Shown one piece after another: positions 11,987-23,790 of a stretch of 64,000 nucleotides of DNA. The DNA comes from Azonexus fungiphilus (lineage in GTDB: Bacteria > Pseudomonadota > Gammaproteobacteria > Burkholderiales > Rhodocyclaceae): positions 62,001-126,000 of the forward strand of contig NZ_RBXP01000011.1 in assembly GCF_003634965.1 (NCBI RefSeq), given 5' to 3'. Numbering within the stretch: position 1 is the stretch's first letter; each line of letters starts with the position of its first letter. The notes under the pieces were generated by a model, which had not been told where the DNA came from, made no database searches, and saw only the letters and a program-made list of their open reading frames with translations. Position numbers and translations under genes: made by a program.

Positions 11987-13051
11987 TCAGCCGCCAGTCA
12001 TCGACATGAAGCGCACGACTTGCGGGGCGTCCATCTGCTGCGTGAAGTCGTGGCCGAAAGGCTTGATTCCCATGCTGTCGGTGATGGCCTGGCGCAAGGC
12101 GTCGTCATTGCCACCGTCACGCAGGATCGGCAGCAGGTTGAGCGCATCGTTCTGGCCCAGGCAGGGGTAGAGTTCGCCCTTGGCGGTGACGCGGACACGG
12201 TTGCAGCTGTCGCAGAAATTGTGGCTGTGCGGCGAAATGAAGCCGATCCGCGATTCGCTGCCGGGGATCCGCCAGTAGCGTGCCGGGCCGCCGGAGTTCT
12301 CGGTGGACGGGATCAGCTCGAAGTGGCGGCCGAGCATTTCCCGGGTTTCTTCCGACGAGATGTAGGTCCGGCTGCGGTCGTGGATGTCGCCCAGCGGCAT
12401 TTCCTCGATGAACGAGATGTCCAGCTGCCGTTCGACGGCAAAGCGCGTCAGTGCCAGGAATTCGTCGTCGTTGGTGCCGCGCATCATCACGGTGTTGAGC
12501 TTGGTACGGGTAAAGCCGGCTGCGCTGGCGGCGTCGATGCCGCGCAGCACCTTGTCGAGATCGCCGATCCGGGTGATGCGGCGGAAGCGCTCGCGGTCGA
12601 GGGTGTCCAGGCTGATGTTCAGGCGGCGGACGCCGGCCGCCTTGAGCGGCGCGGCGAAACGGTCGAGCTGCGAGCCGTTGGTGGTGAGGACCAGGTTGTC
12701 GAGGCCGGGCAGGGCGCCGAGGCGTTCGATCAGCCACATCACGTTCTTGCGCACCAGCGGTTCGCCGCCGGTCAGTCGCAGCTTGCTGACACCGAGGCTG
12801 ACGAAAGCCCGGGCCACGCGCAGGGATTCCTCCAGGCTCATCACCTCGCTGCGTGGCAGGAAGGTCATTTCCTCGGCCATGCAGTAGGTGCAGCGGAAAT
12901 CGCAGCGGTCGGTGATCGACAGCCGGACGTAGGTGACGTGACGCCCGTACTTGTCCACCAGCGTTCCCGGGCTGTGGCTGCTGCTTGCCTGCGGCCGGAA
13001 GTCGCCAAGGCTCTCCGGCGTTGTTTCGGCATGGAGTGTTTCGTTGTGCAT
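11987..13051 (-). CDS. moaA: GTP 3',8-cyclase MoaA
   Basis: MoaA catalyses the first step of molybdenum cofactor synthesis. It is a radical SAM enzyme of 354 residues. The first cluster motif is CDFRCTYC (Cys50, Cys54, Cys57), and the second cluster is built from CDSCNRVRV and the later PCLG Cys. The chain ends in the functional di-glycine (RFMSMTGG). I chose the ATG at 13051; reading on to 13072 would need a TTG start. It is followed after 16 bases by the GGDEF-EAL gene on the same strand. The remaining moa/moe genes are not in the window. Confidence 0.96.
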   Translation of the reverse strand: MHNETLHAETTPESLGDFRPQASSSHSPGTLVDKYGRHVTYVRLSITDRCDFRCTYCMAEEMTFLPRSEVMSLEESLRVARAFVSLGVSKLRLTGGEPLVRKNVMWLIERLGALPGLDNLVLTTNGSQLDRFAAPLKAAGVRRLNISLDTLDRERFRRITRIGDLDKVLRGIDAASAAGFTRTKLNTVMMRGTNDDEFLALTRFAVERQLDISFIEEMPLGDIHDRSRTYISSEETREMLGRHFELIPSTENSGGPARYWRIPGSESRIGFISPHSHNFCDSCNRVRVTAKGELYPCLGQNDALNLLPILRDGGNDDALRQAITDSMGIKPFGHDFTQQMDAPQVVRFMSMTGG

Positions 13052-13235
13052 GGGCGGATTATCAGTGCACAAATTGCCGCCAACAAGGGGGTAGATCGAA
13101 GTTGGTAGAGTGCAGCTTTTGTTGAAATGCTTATGGAATTTTCGTTTCGCGCTGTTTTATGCTGTTATAATTTTCTGCTTTGGCGGCGCGCTGCCCTTGC
13201 GTCCTGGGCTTGCGCAAAATGGCCGGGGCGGAAAT

Positions 13236-13264
13236 GAAAAAGCCCAGCCAAAAGGCTGGGCTTT
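13236..13264 (-). terminator. Rho-independent terminator after tRNA-Asn
   Basis: On the minus strand, AGCCCAGCC, loop TTTT and GGCTGGGCT are followed by TTTTC, about 10 bases after the tRNA end. Bases 13052-13235, between this and moaA, hold no gene that I can see. Confidence 0.85.
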
Positions 13265-13272
13265 CCGAAACT

Positions 13273-13348
13273 TGGCTCCCCGACCTGGGCTCGAACCAGG
13301 GACCTACGGATTAACAGTCCGGCGCTCTACCGACTGAGCTATCGGGGA
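13273..13348 (-). tRNA. tRNA-Asn (GTT)
   Basis: The 76-base gene includes an encoded CCA. Read on the minus strand, the acceptor is TCCCCGA paired with TCGGGGA, the D-arm is AGCTCAGTCGGTAGAGC, the anticodon loop CTGTTAA gives GTT, and the T-arm is GGTTCGAGCC. Confidence 0.97.
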
Positions 13349-13361
13349 AACGAAAGCGCGC

Positions 13362-13390
13362 ATTGTAGGAGTAGAATGGCGTCGAGTCAA
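13362..13390 (-). promoter_or_regulatory. Sigma-70 promoter of tRNA-Asn
   Basis: On the minus strand there is TTGACT (13390-13385), a 17-base gap, then TACAAT (13367-13362), followed by a GC-rich GCGCGC discriminator of the kind used in stringently controlled stable-RNA promoters. Confidence 0.8.
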
Positions 13391-13424
13391 GTCGTCTCGG
13401 CGGTTTCTGAATGAAGGCAGGTCG

Positions 13425-15089
13425 ATGAACTCCGGTCAGATTTATGCAAAAACCCCGACAGGGGACGAAGCGGTACGGCAGAGCACGAGGGTGGTTCAGC
13501 GCAACCTCCGGCTGGTTCTGGTTCAGGTTGACGGCAAGCTGACTGTCGGCGAACTGGCCCAGAAGATCGGCAATGCCCGCCTCGTCGAAAATGCCATCCG
13601 CGAACTCGAAAGCGGCGGCTACATCGTTCCGCTGGCCGGTGCCGCGGCTGCCTGGGAAGTCGGTATTCCAGTCGCCCCCCGCGGCGATCAGCAGGTTTCG
13701 GCGATTTCGCAGTTTTCCACCTTCGGCGCCTCGCGGACGCCCTCGCTGGCGGGCCTTGAGGGCCGCAGCAGCAAGTTCTCGTCGTTCGGCAAGCCGATCC
13801 TGCCAGCGACGCGCGTCGATGCCGAGCCACGTCTCGAGGCATCGCCGATGCCGCATGAGGAAGTGCCCGAGCCATTGCCGGGCGCGCGCCGTTCGCCGCT
13901 GGGCATGTTGCTGGCGGGGCTGCTGATCCTCCTGCTCGGCGCCGCACTGGTTTTCTTCTTTTATCCCTATGGCGGGCACAAGGCCGATGTCGAGCGCGCG
14001 GCGACCGGGATGCTCCAGGTGCCGGTCACGGTCGACGGCGTTTCGATGCGGTTTTTGCCGGCACCGGCGCTGGTCATCGACGGCATGCGGGTCGAGGGCG
14101 GCGGAAAGATCGATCAGGTCCGCCTTGGCGCTCCCTGGAAACTGGTTTTCGGTGGCGTCGATTCGCTTGCCGCAGCGACATTGAGCGGCGTCCGTTTCAC
14201 GCCTGCGCAACTGCTCGCGTTGCCCGGTTTCGACAGCCGCAGCTTGCCGCTGGCAGCTTTGCGCCAGGTGACGGTCGAGGATTTTGGATTGCTGCTGCCC
14301 GGCGGTACCGAACTGGCCTCGCTGAACGGGCGTCTGCAATGGTCTGGCGGGCGTTTCGAGCAGGCCGTGCTGGAAACGCCGGATCGCGGCCTGCTCATCA
14401 AGGCACGTCCGCAGTCGGCGGCAATCGCCCTGGAAATCGAAGGGCGGGCGTGGAAGCCAGGTGCGCTCCCGATCAGCTTTGCTGCGCTGCAGGCGCGTGG
14501 TGTCCTGTATGCGGATCGACTGCAGGTCTCGGAAATCGATACCACCGTGCTTGGCGGCGTGCTCAAGGGAGACTGGTTGCTGACCTGGTCCGGCAGTGGC
14601 CTGGCGATGTCCGGTGCCGCCTTGCTGGCGCGGCTCGACCTGCGTCAGGTGGCGGCGGCCCTGGCGCCGGCGCTGAAGATCGAAGGTGAGCTTGCCGGCA
14701 ATCTGCGCTGGCAGGGCCAGGCGGGCGACTGGGATGGTCTGTGGCCTGCGCTGGCGGCGCAGCTGGCTGGCGAGGTGTCGCGCGGGGTCATCCATGGCGT
14801 CGATCTCGGCGAGGCGGCCAGGCGTGGTCCGGGCGCTCAGGTGCGCGGCGGAGCGACCCGCTTCGACAAGCTTGATGCTGCGCTGACGCTCGATGCCGGC
14901 GGTCTGACGATGCGCAATATCCGGCTCGATGCCGGTTTGATGACGGCGAGCGGCCAGGTTGCTGCGAACGCCGGTGGCGATATCGACGGTCGTCTGCTGC
15001 TGCTGGCGCGCTCGTCGGTCGCGACGGTGCGGGTGCCGTTGCTGCTCGGCGGGCGTCCGGGGGATATCGGGCTGACTGTCGAGCGCTGA
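13425..15089 (+). CDS. AsmA-like membrane protein with cytoplasmic N-terminal domain
   Basis: The protein has 554 residues and I cannot name it. Residues 1-80 form a soluble, helix-rich domain (QRNLRLVLVQVDGKLTVGEL...) that resembles a winged-helix fold. A low-complexity Ser/Pro linker (about 80-155) leads to a single membrane segment (about 158-182). Residues 185-554 are repetitive beta-strand material like the C-terminal part of AsmA family proteins (periplasmic lipid-transport-like proteins), including LRWQGQAGDWDG and GELAGNLRW. This suggests a cytoplasmic control domain attached to a periplasmic AsmA-like domain. It starts divergently from the tRNA-Asn promoter and ends at a bidirectional terminator. 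Confidence 0.75.
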   Translation: MNSGQIYAKTPTGDEAVRQSTRVVQRNLRLVLVQVDGKLTVGELAQKIGNARLVENAIRELESGGYIVPLAGAAAAWEVGIPVAPRGDQQVSAISQFSTFGASRTPSLAGLEGRSSKFSSFGKPILPATRVDAEPRLEASPMPHEEVPEPLPGARRSPLGMLLAGLLILLLGAALVFFFYPYGGHKADVERAATGMLQVPVTVDGVSMRFLPAPALVIDGMRVEGGGKIDQVRLGAPWKLVFGGVDSLAAATLSGVRFTPAQLLALPGFDSRSLPLAALRQVTVEDFGLLLPGGTELASLNGRLQWSGGRFEQAVLETPDRGLLIKARPQSAAIALEIEGRAWKPGALPISFAALQARGVLYADRLQVSEIDTTVLGGVLKGDWLLTWSGSGLAMSGAALLARLDLRQVAAALAPALKIEGELAGNLRWQGQAGDWDGLWPALAAQLAGEVSRGVIHGVDLGEAARRGPGAQVRGGATRFDKLDAALTLDAGGLTMRNIRLDAGLMTASGQVAANAGGDIDGRLLLLARSSVATVRVPLLLGGRPGDIGLTVER

Positions 15090-15107
15090 TGCGAATCTGA
15101 CGGTCAA

Positions 15108-15144
15108 CAAGAAAAAGGGCGGGAAAATCCCGCCCTTTTTCTTG
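15108..15144. terminator. Bidirectional terminator
   Basis: CAAGAAAAAGGGCGGGA and its complement around AAA give a 17-pair stem with T-runs on both strands. It serves the AsmA-like gene and the convergent aminotransferase. Confidence 0.88.
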
Positions 15145-15158
15145 TTCTTGAACGCGGA

Positions 15159-16364
15159 TTACTTGGTCACCGTGGCGATTGCCTTGGCGACGTAATCGAT
15201 GTTCTTGCTGTTCAGCGCAGCCAGGCAGATGCGTCCGGTGGACACGGCGTAGATGCCGAATTCTTCCTTCATCCGCTCGACCTGGGCGGCCGTGAGGCCG
15301 GTGTAGGAGAACATGCCGCGTTGCTGGACGACGAAGGAGAAGTCCTGGGCGCAGCCGGTAGCCTTGATCGCATCAACCAGGCCGGTGCGCATCGCGCGGA
15401 TGCGGTCGCGCATGCCGGCCAGCTCGGCTTCCCACTGGGCGCGCAGTTCGCTCGAGGCGAGCACGCCGGAGACCAGGGCAGCGCCATGGATCGGCGGGTT
15501 GGAGTAGTTGGTGCGGATGACGCGCTTGACCTGCGACATGACGCGGCCCGACTCTTCCTTGGAGGCGGTGACGACCGACAGGGCGCCGACGCGTTCGCCG
15601 TACAGCGAGAAGTTCTTGGAGAACGAGCTGGAGGCGAAGAACTGCAGGCCGGAAGCCGAGAAGGCGCGGATCGCGACGGCGTCGGCATCGATGCCGTCGG
15701 CGAAGCCCTGGTAGGCCATGTCGAGGAAGGGGACCAGGCCGCGTTCCTTGCAGATGCCGACGACTTCAGCCCACTGGGCGTCGCTCATGTCGGCGCCGGT
15801 CGGGTTGTGGCAGCAGGCGTGCAGCAGCACGACGGAACCCGGGGCCATCTTGTTGAGGTCGGCCTTCATGCCGGCGAAGTTCACGCCACGGGTGGCGGCG
15901 TCGTAGTAGGCGTAGTCCTCGACGACGAAGCCGGCGGCTTCGAACAGGGCGCGGTGGTTTTCCCAGGACGGGTTGGAGATGTAAACCTTGGCGTCCGGGT
16001 TCAGGCGCTTCAGGTAGTCGGCACCGATCTTCAGGGCGCCGGTGCCGCCGATGGCCTGGGCGGTGATCACGCGACCGGCGGCGAGCAGGTCGGAGTCCTT
16101 GCCGAAGAGCAGGTTCTGGACGGCGGTGGTGTAAGCGGCCGGGCCTTCGATCGGCTGGTAGCCGCGCGGCGGAGCCGCTTTCAGGCGGGTCTCTTCGGCG
16201 GCCTTGACGGCGGCCAGCAAGGGGATCTTGCCGTTGTCGTCGAAGTAGACGCCGACGCCAAGGTTGACCTTGGTGTCACGCGGATCGGCGTTGAAAGCTT
16301 CGTTCAGACCGAGGATCGGGTCGCGCGGGGCCATTTCCACCGCAGCGAAGATCGAAGAGGACAT
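15159..16364 (-). CDS. Aromatic/aspartate aminotransferase (class I, PLP)
   Basis: The protein has 401 residues and is of the AspC/TyrB type, exchanging amino groups between aspartate or aromatic amino acids and 2-oxoglutarate. PLP features are HACCHNPTG, the Asp in VPFLDMAYQGF, and the Schiff-base Lys in SSSFSKNFSLYGERVG. The ATG at 16364 is preceded by GGAG; the longer frame upstream lacks family similarity. AspC and TyrB cannot be told apart confidently by eye. It is transcribed away from uvrB. Confidence 0.93.
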   Translation of the reverse strand: MSSSIFAAVEMAPRDPILGLNEAFNADPRDTKVNLGVGVYFDDNGKIPLLAAVKAAEETRLKAAPPRGYQPIEGPAAYTTAVQNLLFGKDSDLLAAGRVITAQAIGGTGALKIGADYLKRLNPDAKVYISNPSWENHRALFEAAGFVVEDYAYYDAATRGVNFAGMKADLNKMAPGSVVLLHACCHNPTGADMSDAQWAEVVGICKERGLVPFLDMAYQGFADGIDADAVAIRAFSASGLQFFASSSFSKNFSLYGERVGALSVVTASKEESGRVMSQVKRVIRTNYSNPPIHGAALVSGVLASSELRAQWEAELAGMRDRIRAMRTGLVDAIKATGCAQDFSFVVQQRGMFSYTGLTAAQVERMKEEFGIYAVSTGRICLAALNSKNIDYVAKAIATVTK

Positions 16365-16447
16365 TAGCGACTCCGTGGAATAATAGAGAAAGGGAACAAC
16401 AATAACGCGCGATGCAGCCATCGCGACGACAAGCGCAGAATTTTATC

Positions 16448-18516
<2,069 letters not shown>

Positions 18517-18520
<4 letters not shown>

Positions 18521-18999
18521 TCTACCGCGTGCTGCTCGTCTGCATGGGCAACATCTGCCGTTCGCCAACGGCAGAGGCTGTTCTAAGAAAATTCATTAGA
18601 ATCAGAAATCTGGGCGATAAAGTTGAAGTGGATTCTGCGGGAACGCATGGCTATCACGTCGGTGAGGCTCCGGATTCCCGTACCCAGCGGGCCGCTGCCG
18701 CGCGCGGCTATGACCTGTCCCAGTTGCGGGCGCGCAAGGTGGCGATGCAGGATCTCGATTACTTCGATCTGGTCCTGGCGATGGATCTGAGCAATCTCGA
18801 CAACCTGAAGCGGATGGCGTCGCCGGAACAATTGCCGAAGATCCGCCTGTTCATGGAATACGCCAGGAATTTCGACGACCGCGAGGTGCCCGATCCGTAT
18901 TACGGTCTCGGCCATGGTTTCGATCTCGTCCTCGACATGGTCGAGGATGCTGCCCAGGGCTTGCTTGACGAGGTCGCCGGGAAGGTCGGCACGGCCTGA
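18517..18999 (+). CDS. Low-molecular-weight protein-tyrosine phosphatase
   Basis: The protein has 160 residues. The P-loop is [14 protein letters not shown] with nucleophile Cys9 and Arg15, and the acid is the Asp of VPDPYYG near residue 128. It is a cytoplasmic phosphatase family often linked to exopolysaccharide kinases or arsenate reductases; nothing here indicates either. It overlaps uvrB by 4 bases and is probably translated with it. Confidence 0.93.
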
Positions 19000-19025
19000 G
19001 CACCAGCTTCGTCGCAGCAGGCATG

Positions 19026-19053
19026 AAAAAGGGCGTCCGCAGACGCCCTTTCT
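19026..19053. terminator. Bidirectional terminator between phosphatase gene and rne
   Basis: AAAGGGCGTC, loop CGCA and GACGCCCTTT, with A and T runs on the two sides, lie between two convergent genes. Confidence 0.85.
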
Positions 19054-19071
19054 TGTTGGTGGCAGAAACGC

Positions 19072-21738
19072 TTACTTCTGCGTTTCAACCATCACCATGG
19101 CTTCGTCGGCACCTGGCTCGACCGCCTTCGGCTTGCGCGGACGACCTAGCTTGACCGGCGGCTCGACCGGGGCGACGGCGATTGCCGCGGTGGTCTGCAC
19201 CATCACCAGGCCGCTGTCCTTGAGCGCCGATTCGACGTCGATGACTGCGCTGGCGGCAACCGGGGCGCTGATTTCTTCGCGGATCGGGGTGTCGACCGTG
19301 GACGTTTCGGCGATCGGCTCGACTACCGCAACCGGCGCTTCGACGGCGGCAGGTGCTTCCTCGACTGCGACCGCGATGGTTTCCACAGCCGGGGCTTCGA
19401 CCACCAGCGGTGCCGGGGCTTCTTCAACGACGACGGCTTCAGGGGCTGCGGTTTGCGGGGCGGCTTCGGTCGTTGCAACGCTTTCGATGGCAGCGACGCT
19501 GTCCGTAACCGCCGGGATCGTGACGATCAGCGGTTCCGGGTTGGCCGCTTGCGCTTCGCGGGCTTCGGCATTTTCCGCGACGGCGGTTTCGGCCGTCTGG
19601 TTTTCCTGCTCGTTGCGACGTTCGCCGCGACCACGACCACCGCGGCGACCGCGGCGACGGTTGTTGCCTTGCTCTTCACCGCCCGGCACTTCAACGTTGG
19701 CGGCGACGGCTTCCGGCAGTGCCTCGGCCGCCATCACCTGTTGCTCGATCGCCGGCTTGGCTTCGTTCTGCGGACGCTCGCGGCGTTCCTTGCGCGGGCG
19801 CCGTTCCTGGCGCTCGCCGGTGGTGGCTTCCTCGCGGGCCGGCTTCTCGGTGCGTTCGCCATTGCGGTTGCCGCGTTCGCCGTTGCGTTCGCCTTCGTCG
19901 CGACGGTTGTTGTTGCGGTTGCCGCGGCGGTTCTCGCCACCACGGTCGCGGCGACCGTCGCCATTGCGGCCTTCGCGCGGCTTGCGCGCCGGTTCTGCCT
20001 TGACTTCCGGTGCCGGCGCAGGGGCTGCGCTGCCGCCGAAGATCGACTTGATCCAGCCAAACAGGCCGCCGGATGCCGCCGGGGCTGCCGGGGCAGCGGC
20101 CTCGGATTTCTCGGCGATGACCGGTGCCGGCTGTTCCGGCGAGATGCCCTTGATCGCGGCTTCCTGGCGCGGCTTGCCGTTGTCGTGGCTGGCCGCCTGC
20201 TTGGCGGATTCCTCGACCGGCTGGTCGACCATCTTGTAGGACGGTTCGCGCAGGTCGTCGTTGTTCAGGTCGTCGTGGCGCAGGCGGGTGATCGTGTGCG
20301 CCGGCGTCTCGAGGTGAACGTTCGGGATCAGCAGGATGGTGACCTTGTGGCGCAGCTCGATCGCCTGGATGTCCGGGCGCTTCTCGTTGAGCAGGAAGGT
20401 GGCGACATCGACCGGAACCTGGACATGCACGGCGCCGGTGTTTTCCTTCATGGCTTCCTCTTCGAGGATGCGCAGGATGTGCAGCGCGGCCGATTCGGTC
20501 GAGCGGATGTGGCCGGTGCCGGAGCAGCGCGGGCAGGGGATGTAGCTGGTTTCGGCGAGGGCCGGGCGCAGGCGCTGGCGCGACAGTTCCATCAGGCCGA
20601 AGCGGCTGATCTTGCCCATCTGGACGCGGGCGCGGTCGAAACGCAGGGCGTCGCGCAGGCGGTTCTCGACTTCGCGCTGGGCCTTGCTGTTTTCCATGTC
20701 GATGAAGTCGATGACGATCAGGCCACCGAGGTCGCGCAGGCGCAGCTGGCGGGCCAGTTCGTCGGCGGCTTCGAGGTTGGTCTTGAGCGCCGTTTCCTCG
20801 ATGTCCGCACCCTTGGTGGCGCGGCCGGAGTTGACGTCGACGGCGACCAGGGCTTCGGTATGGTCGATGACGATGGCGCCGCCCGACGGCAGGTTGACCT
20901 GGCGGGCGAAGGCGGTCTCGATCTGGTGTTCGATCTGGAAGCGCGAGAACAGCGGCACGTCGTCGCTGTAGCGCTTGACGCGGTTGATGTTGCCCGGCAT
21001 CACCGTGCCCATGAAGGCCTTGGCCTGTTCATAGACTTCATCGGTATCGATCAGGATTTCGCCGATGTCCGGCTGGAAGTAGTCGCGGATGGCGCGGATG
21101 ACCAGCGAGCCTTCGAGATAGATGAGGAAGGCGCCGGATTGCTGCTGGGCGGCGCCTTCGATGGCGGACCACAGTTGCAGCAGGTAGTTGAGGTCCCACT
21201 GCAGCTCTTCGGCCTGGCGGCCGATGGCGGCGGTACGGGCGATCAGGCTCATGCCGCCGGGGACTTCCAGCTGGTCCATGATTTCGCGCAGCTCGGTGCG
21301 TTCGTCACCGTCGACGCGGCGGGAGACGCCGCCGCCACGCGGATTGTTCGGCATCAGCACGAGGTAGCGGCCGGCCAGCGAAACGTAGGTGGTCAGGGCG
21401 GCGCCCTTGTTGCCGCGCTCATCCTTGTCGACCTGGACGATCAGTTCCTGACCTTCCTTGAGGGCGTCCTGGATGCGGGCCTTGCCCGGCTCGACGCCGG
21501 ACTGGAAATAGGCGCGGGAGACTTCCTTGAACGGCAGGAAGCCGTGGCGCTCCGAACCGTAATCGACGAAGCAGGCTTCGAGCGACGGTTCGATGCGGGT
21601 GATGACACCCTTGTAGATGTTGCTTTTCCGTTGTTCCTTGGCGGCGGATTCAATGTCGAGATCAATCAGTTTCTGACCATCGACAATGGCGACACGGAGT
21701 TCTTCCGCCTGTGTCGCATTGAAGAGCATGCGTTTCAT
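19072..21738 (-). CDS. rne: Ribonuclease E
   Basis: The protein has 888 residues. RNase E is the main endonuclease for mRNA decay and rRNA/tRNA processing. The catalytic half (about 1-500) shows the N-terminal [21 protein letters not shown], the S1 domain, the DNase I-like [11 protein letters not shown], and the zinc-link CPRCSGTGH near residue 402. The remaining 390 residues are disordered: first an Arg/Asn/Gly-rich block ([15 protein letters not shown]) that would bind RNA, then an Ala/Val/Glu/Pro-rich tail that could dock partners. It is divergent from rluC across a 400-base gap, and convergent with the phosphatase gene. Confidence 0.96.
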   Translation of the reverse strand: MKRMLFNATQAEELRVAIVDGQKLIDLDIESAAKEQRKSNIYKGVITRIEPSLEACFVDYGSERHGFLPFKEVSRAYFQSGVEPGKARIQDALKEGQELIVQVDKDERGNKGAALTTYVSLAGRYLVLMPNNPRGGGVSRRVDGDERTELREIMDQLEVPGGMSLIARTAAIGRQAEELQWDLNYLLQLWSAIEGAAQQQSGAFLIYLEGSLVIRAIRDYFQPDIGEILIDTDEVYEQAKAFMGTVMPGNINRVKRYSDDVPLFSRFQIEHQIETAFARQVNLPSGGAIVIDHTEALVAVDVNSGRATKGADIEETALKTNLEAADELARQLRLRDLGGLIVIDFIDMENSKAQREVENRLRDALRFDRARVQMGKISRFGLMELSRQRLRPALAETSYIPCPRCSGTGHIRSTESAALHILRILEEEAMKENTGAVHVQVPVDVATFLLNEKRPDIQAIELRHKVTILLIPNVHLETPAHTITRLRHDDLNNDDLREPSYKMVDQPVEESAKQAASHDNGKPRQEAAIKGISPEQPAPVIAEKSEAAAPAAPAASGGLFGWIKSIFGGSAAPAPAPEVKAEPARKPREGRNGDGRRDRGGENRRGNRNNNRRDEGERNGERGNRNGERTEKPAREEATTGERQERRPRKERRERPQNEAKPAIEQQVMAAEALPEAVAANVEVPGGEEQGNNRRRGRRGGRGRGERRNEQENQTAETAVAENAEAREAQAANPEPLIVTIPAVTDSVAAIESVATTEAAPQTAAPEAVVVEEAPAPLVVEAPAVETIAVAVEEAPAAVEAPVAVVEPIAETSTVDTPIREEISAPVAASAVIDVESALKDSGLVMVQTTAAIAVAPVEPPVKLGRPRKPKAVEPGADEAMVMVETQK

Positions 21739-22138
21739 TGTTTTGGGGCTCCAGCTCGCTGGTGCTCACGGCAACGAAACGCCCATGCAGGCAGCGACAG
21801 GTTCAGTTATCGGGTTGCGTCATGTGATTGGCGGCAAAGGCGATGATGAATGTGCTGATCGTTAAATGACCGCGAGTCTTTTTATGAAATGCGCGATCTT
21901 GGAATTCCTGCGACGGGCGATCCGTGCGTGCTTGTGGCGAGCTAATCCGTTAACATCACTACTTTTGGTGAGTGAACTTAACCAGTCGTTTCACGTAGGT
22001 TTGTCCCGGGCAATTGGCACGGGAGGGACTTCGTGGCCTGCCGCATGGCAGTCGCGCTTGTAGCGCGAGGGCGGACGGTCTGACGGTTCGGCATCCCTTG
22101 CAAACGAGAGACGTGAAACGCATGCAGTATATTAGAAA
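21739..22138. other. Non-coding gap between rne and rluC
   Basis: These 400 bases between two divergent starts have no convincing gene. On the rne side this would form a long 5' leader, which in other bacteria is where RNase E autoregulates; this is only an analogy, as I could not identify a defined structure or clear promoter boxes. An A/T-richer part is at about 21855-21990. Confidence 0.5.
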
Positions 22139-23143
22139 ATGAATGGCGCTGGGAACAATTCGGTCTGTCATGTCCTGATCGGCGAAGATGCCGTCGGGCA
22201 GCGCCTCGACAACTATCTGATCCGCCATTGCAAGGGCGTGCCGAAGAGCCACGTCTACCGCATTCTGCGCAGCGGCGAAGTCCGTGTTAACAGCCGCCGG
22301 GTCGATGCCACCTATCGCCTGCAGGCGGGCGACAAACTGCGCATTCCGCCGGTCCGCATCGCCGAAAGGCCGCGCGACGAAGTCGATGAAGCTGCCAAGG
22401 CGCGTGTCGATCTGCCGGTGATCTTCGAGGACGAGGCGATGCTCGTCATCGACAAGCCGGAGGGCATCGCCGTGCATGGCGGTAGCGGGGTCAGCTTTGG
22501 CGTGATCGAGGTGCTGCGCCGGCAACGGCCGCAGGCCAAGTTCCTCGAACTGGCGCACCGGCTCGACCGCGAGACATCGGGCATCCTGCTGGTCGGCAAG
22601 AAGCGGCTGGCGCTGACCGCGCTGCACGACATGTTTCGCGAGCACGGTGCCGGCGCCGACAAACGTTACCTGGTGCTGGTCAAGGGGCGCTGGATGAATG
22701 CGACGCAGCACGTCAAGGCGCCGCTGCTCAAGTACCTGACCGAAAGCGGCGAACGCCGGGTATCGGTGAATGCCGAGGGCAAGGCATCGCACACGGTGTT
22801 CCGGCTGCTCGCCCGCTGGCCGGAGATGAGTCTGCTCGAGGCCCAGTTGAAGACCGGGCGCACGCACCAGATCCGCGTGCATCTGGCGCATCTCGGTTTT
22901 CCCATCCTGGGCGACGAGAAGTACGGTGATTTCGACCTCAACAAGCGCCTGCGTCCGGGCGGTCTGAAACGGATGGCCCTGCATGCCTGGCGGATGGCTT
23001 TCCGGCATCCGCTGAGCGGGGCCCCGCTCGAGTGCGTGGCACCGTTGCCGGCGGGGATTGCCAGCTACATTGCCACGGTCGACGCGGAAAATTCGCGCGA
23101 ATTCACCGCCGACAACCTGCAACAGATTCTGGAGCGACAATGA
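22139..23143 (+). CDS. rluC: 23S rRNA pseudouridine synthase RluC
   Basis: The protein has 334 residues. An N-terminal S4 RNA-binding domain (QRLDNYLIRHCKGVPKSHVYRILRSG) precedes the RluA-family catalytic domain, with the motif HRLDRETSG holding the catalytic Asp and later TGRTHQIRVH. Position before rpmF/plsX genes and the S4 domain favour RluC, which modifies 23S uridines 955, 2504 and 2580, over other family members. The stop overlaps the next ATG by 4 bases. Confidence 0.92.
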   Translation: MNGAGNNSVCHVLIGEDAVGQRLDNYLIRHCKGVPKSHVYRILRSGEVRVNSRRVDATYRLQAGDKLRIPPVRIAERPRDEVDEAAKARVDLPVIFEDEAMLVIDKPEGIAVHGGSGVSFGVIEVLRRQRPQAKFLELAHRLDRETSGILLVGKKRLALTALHDMFREHGAGADKRYLVLVKGRWMNATQHVKAPLLKYLTESGERRVSVNAEGKASHTVFRLLARWPEMSLLEAQLKTGRTHQIRVHLAHLGFPILGDEKYGDFDLNKRLRPGGLKRMALHAWRMAFRHPLSGAPLECVAPLPAGIASYIATVDAENSREFTADNLQQILERQ

Positions 23144-23790
23144 AATACGAACTCGTGGTCTTCGACTGGGACGGTACGCTACTCGATTCGGCCGGTGCCA
23201 TCGTCCGGGCGATCCAGGCTTCCTGTCGCGACCTTGGTCTGCCGGTCCCGGACGATGCGCGGGCCAGGCATGTGATCGGTCTCGGTCTGGCCGACGCGAT
23301 GCGCCACGCGGTCCCTGACCTGACGCCGGAGCAGGTGCCGGCGATGGTCGAGCGCTATCGTTTCCATTACCTCTCCGGCGATCATGCGCTGACGCTGTTC
23401 GATGGCGTGCCGGCGATGCTGGCACGACTGCAGGCGGCCGGCCACATCCTGGCGGTGGCTACCGGCAAGAGCCGGGTCGGGCTCGAGCGTGCCTTCGATC
23501 ATTCCGGTCTGCGCCCGTTCTTTCCGGCGTCGCGCTGCGCCGACGAATGCCATTCGAAACCGCACCCGCAGATGCTCGAGGAGTTGATGGCGGAATTCGG
23601 CGTTGCGCCGGCGTCGACCGTGATGATCGGCGACACCTCGCACGACCTGCTGATGGCACGCAACGCCGGGGTCGACGGGCTGGCGGTGACCTATGGCGCG
23701 CATCCTCACGATCACCTGCTCGAGCATGCACCGCTGGCCAGCTTCGATGATGTTGCCGGGCTCGAGAGATGGCTGCTGGCCAACGGCTGA
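23140..23790 (+). CDS. HAD-family phosphatase, phosphoglycolate-phosphatase-like
   Basis: The protein has 216 residues. HAD motif I is VFDWDGTLLDS, motif II lies in VATGKS, motif III is the Lys of HSKPHP, and motif IV is MIGDTSHD. It resembles Gph/PpaX-type phosphatases. The substrate is uncertain; phosphoglycolate or a similar small phosphate is likely. The start at 23140 is set by the ATGA overlap with rluC and a GGAG just upstream. Confidence 0.9.
   Translation: MKYELVVFDWDGTLLDSAGAIVRAIQASCRDLGLPVPDDARARHVIGLGLADAMRHAVPDLTPEQVPAMVERYRFHYLSGDHALTLFDGVPAMLARLQAAGHILAVATGKSRVGLERAFDHSGLRPFFPASRCADECHSKPHPQMLEELMAEFGVAPASTVMIGDTSHDLLMARNAGVDGLAVTYGAHPHDHLLEHAPLASFDDVAGLERWLLANG

Noticed and set aside
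13110-13337. A 75-codon frame after moaA, with TATAAT at 13166-13171
   Set aside because: The frame runs into the tRNA-Asn gene and has no family likeness; no -35 box stands at the proper distance.
19453-21846. Open frame of 797 codons on the plus strand opposite rne
   Set aside because: It is the antisense shadow of RNase E; the translation is Gly/Arg/Phe-rich and has no start signal or family motif.
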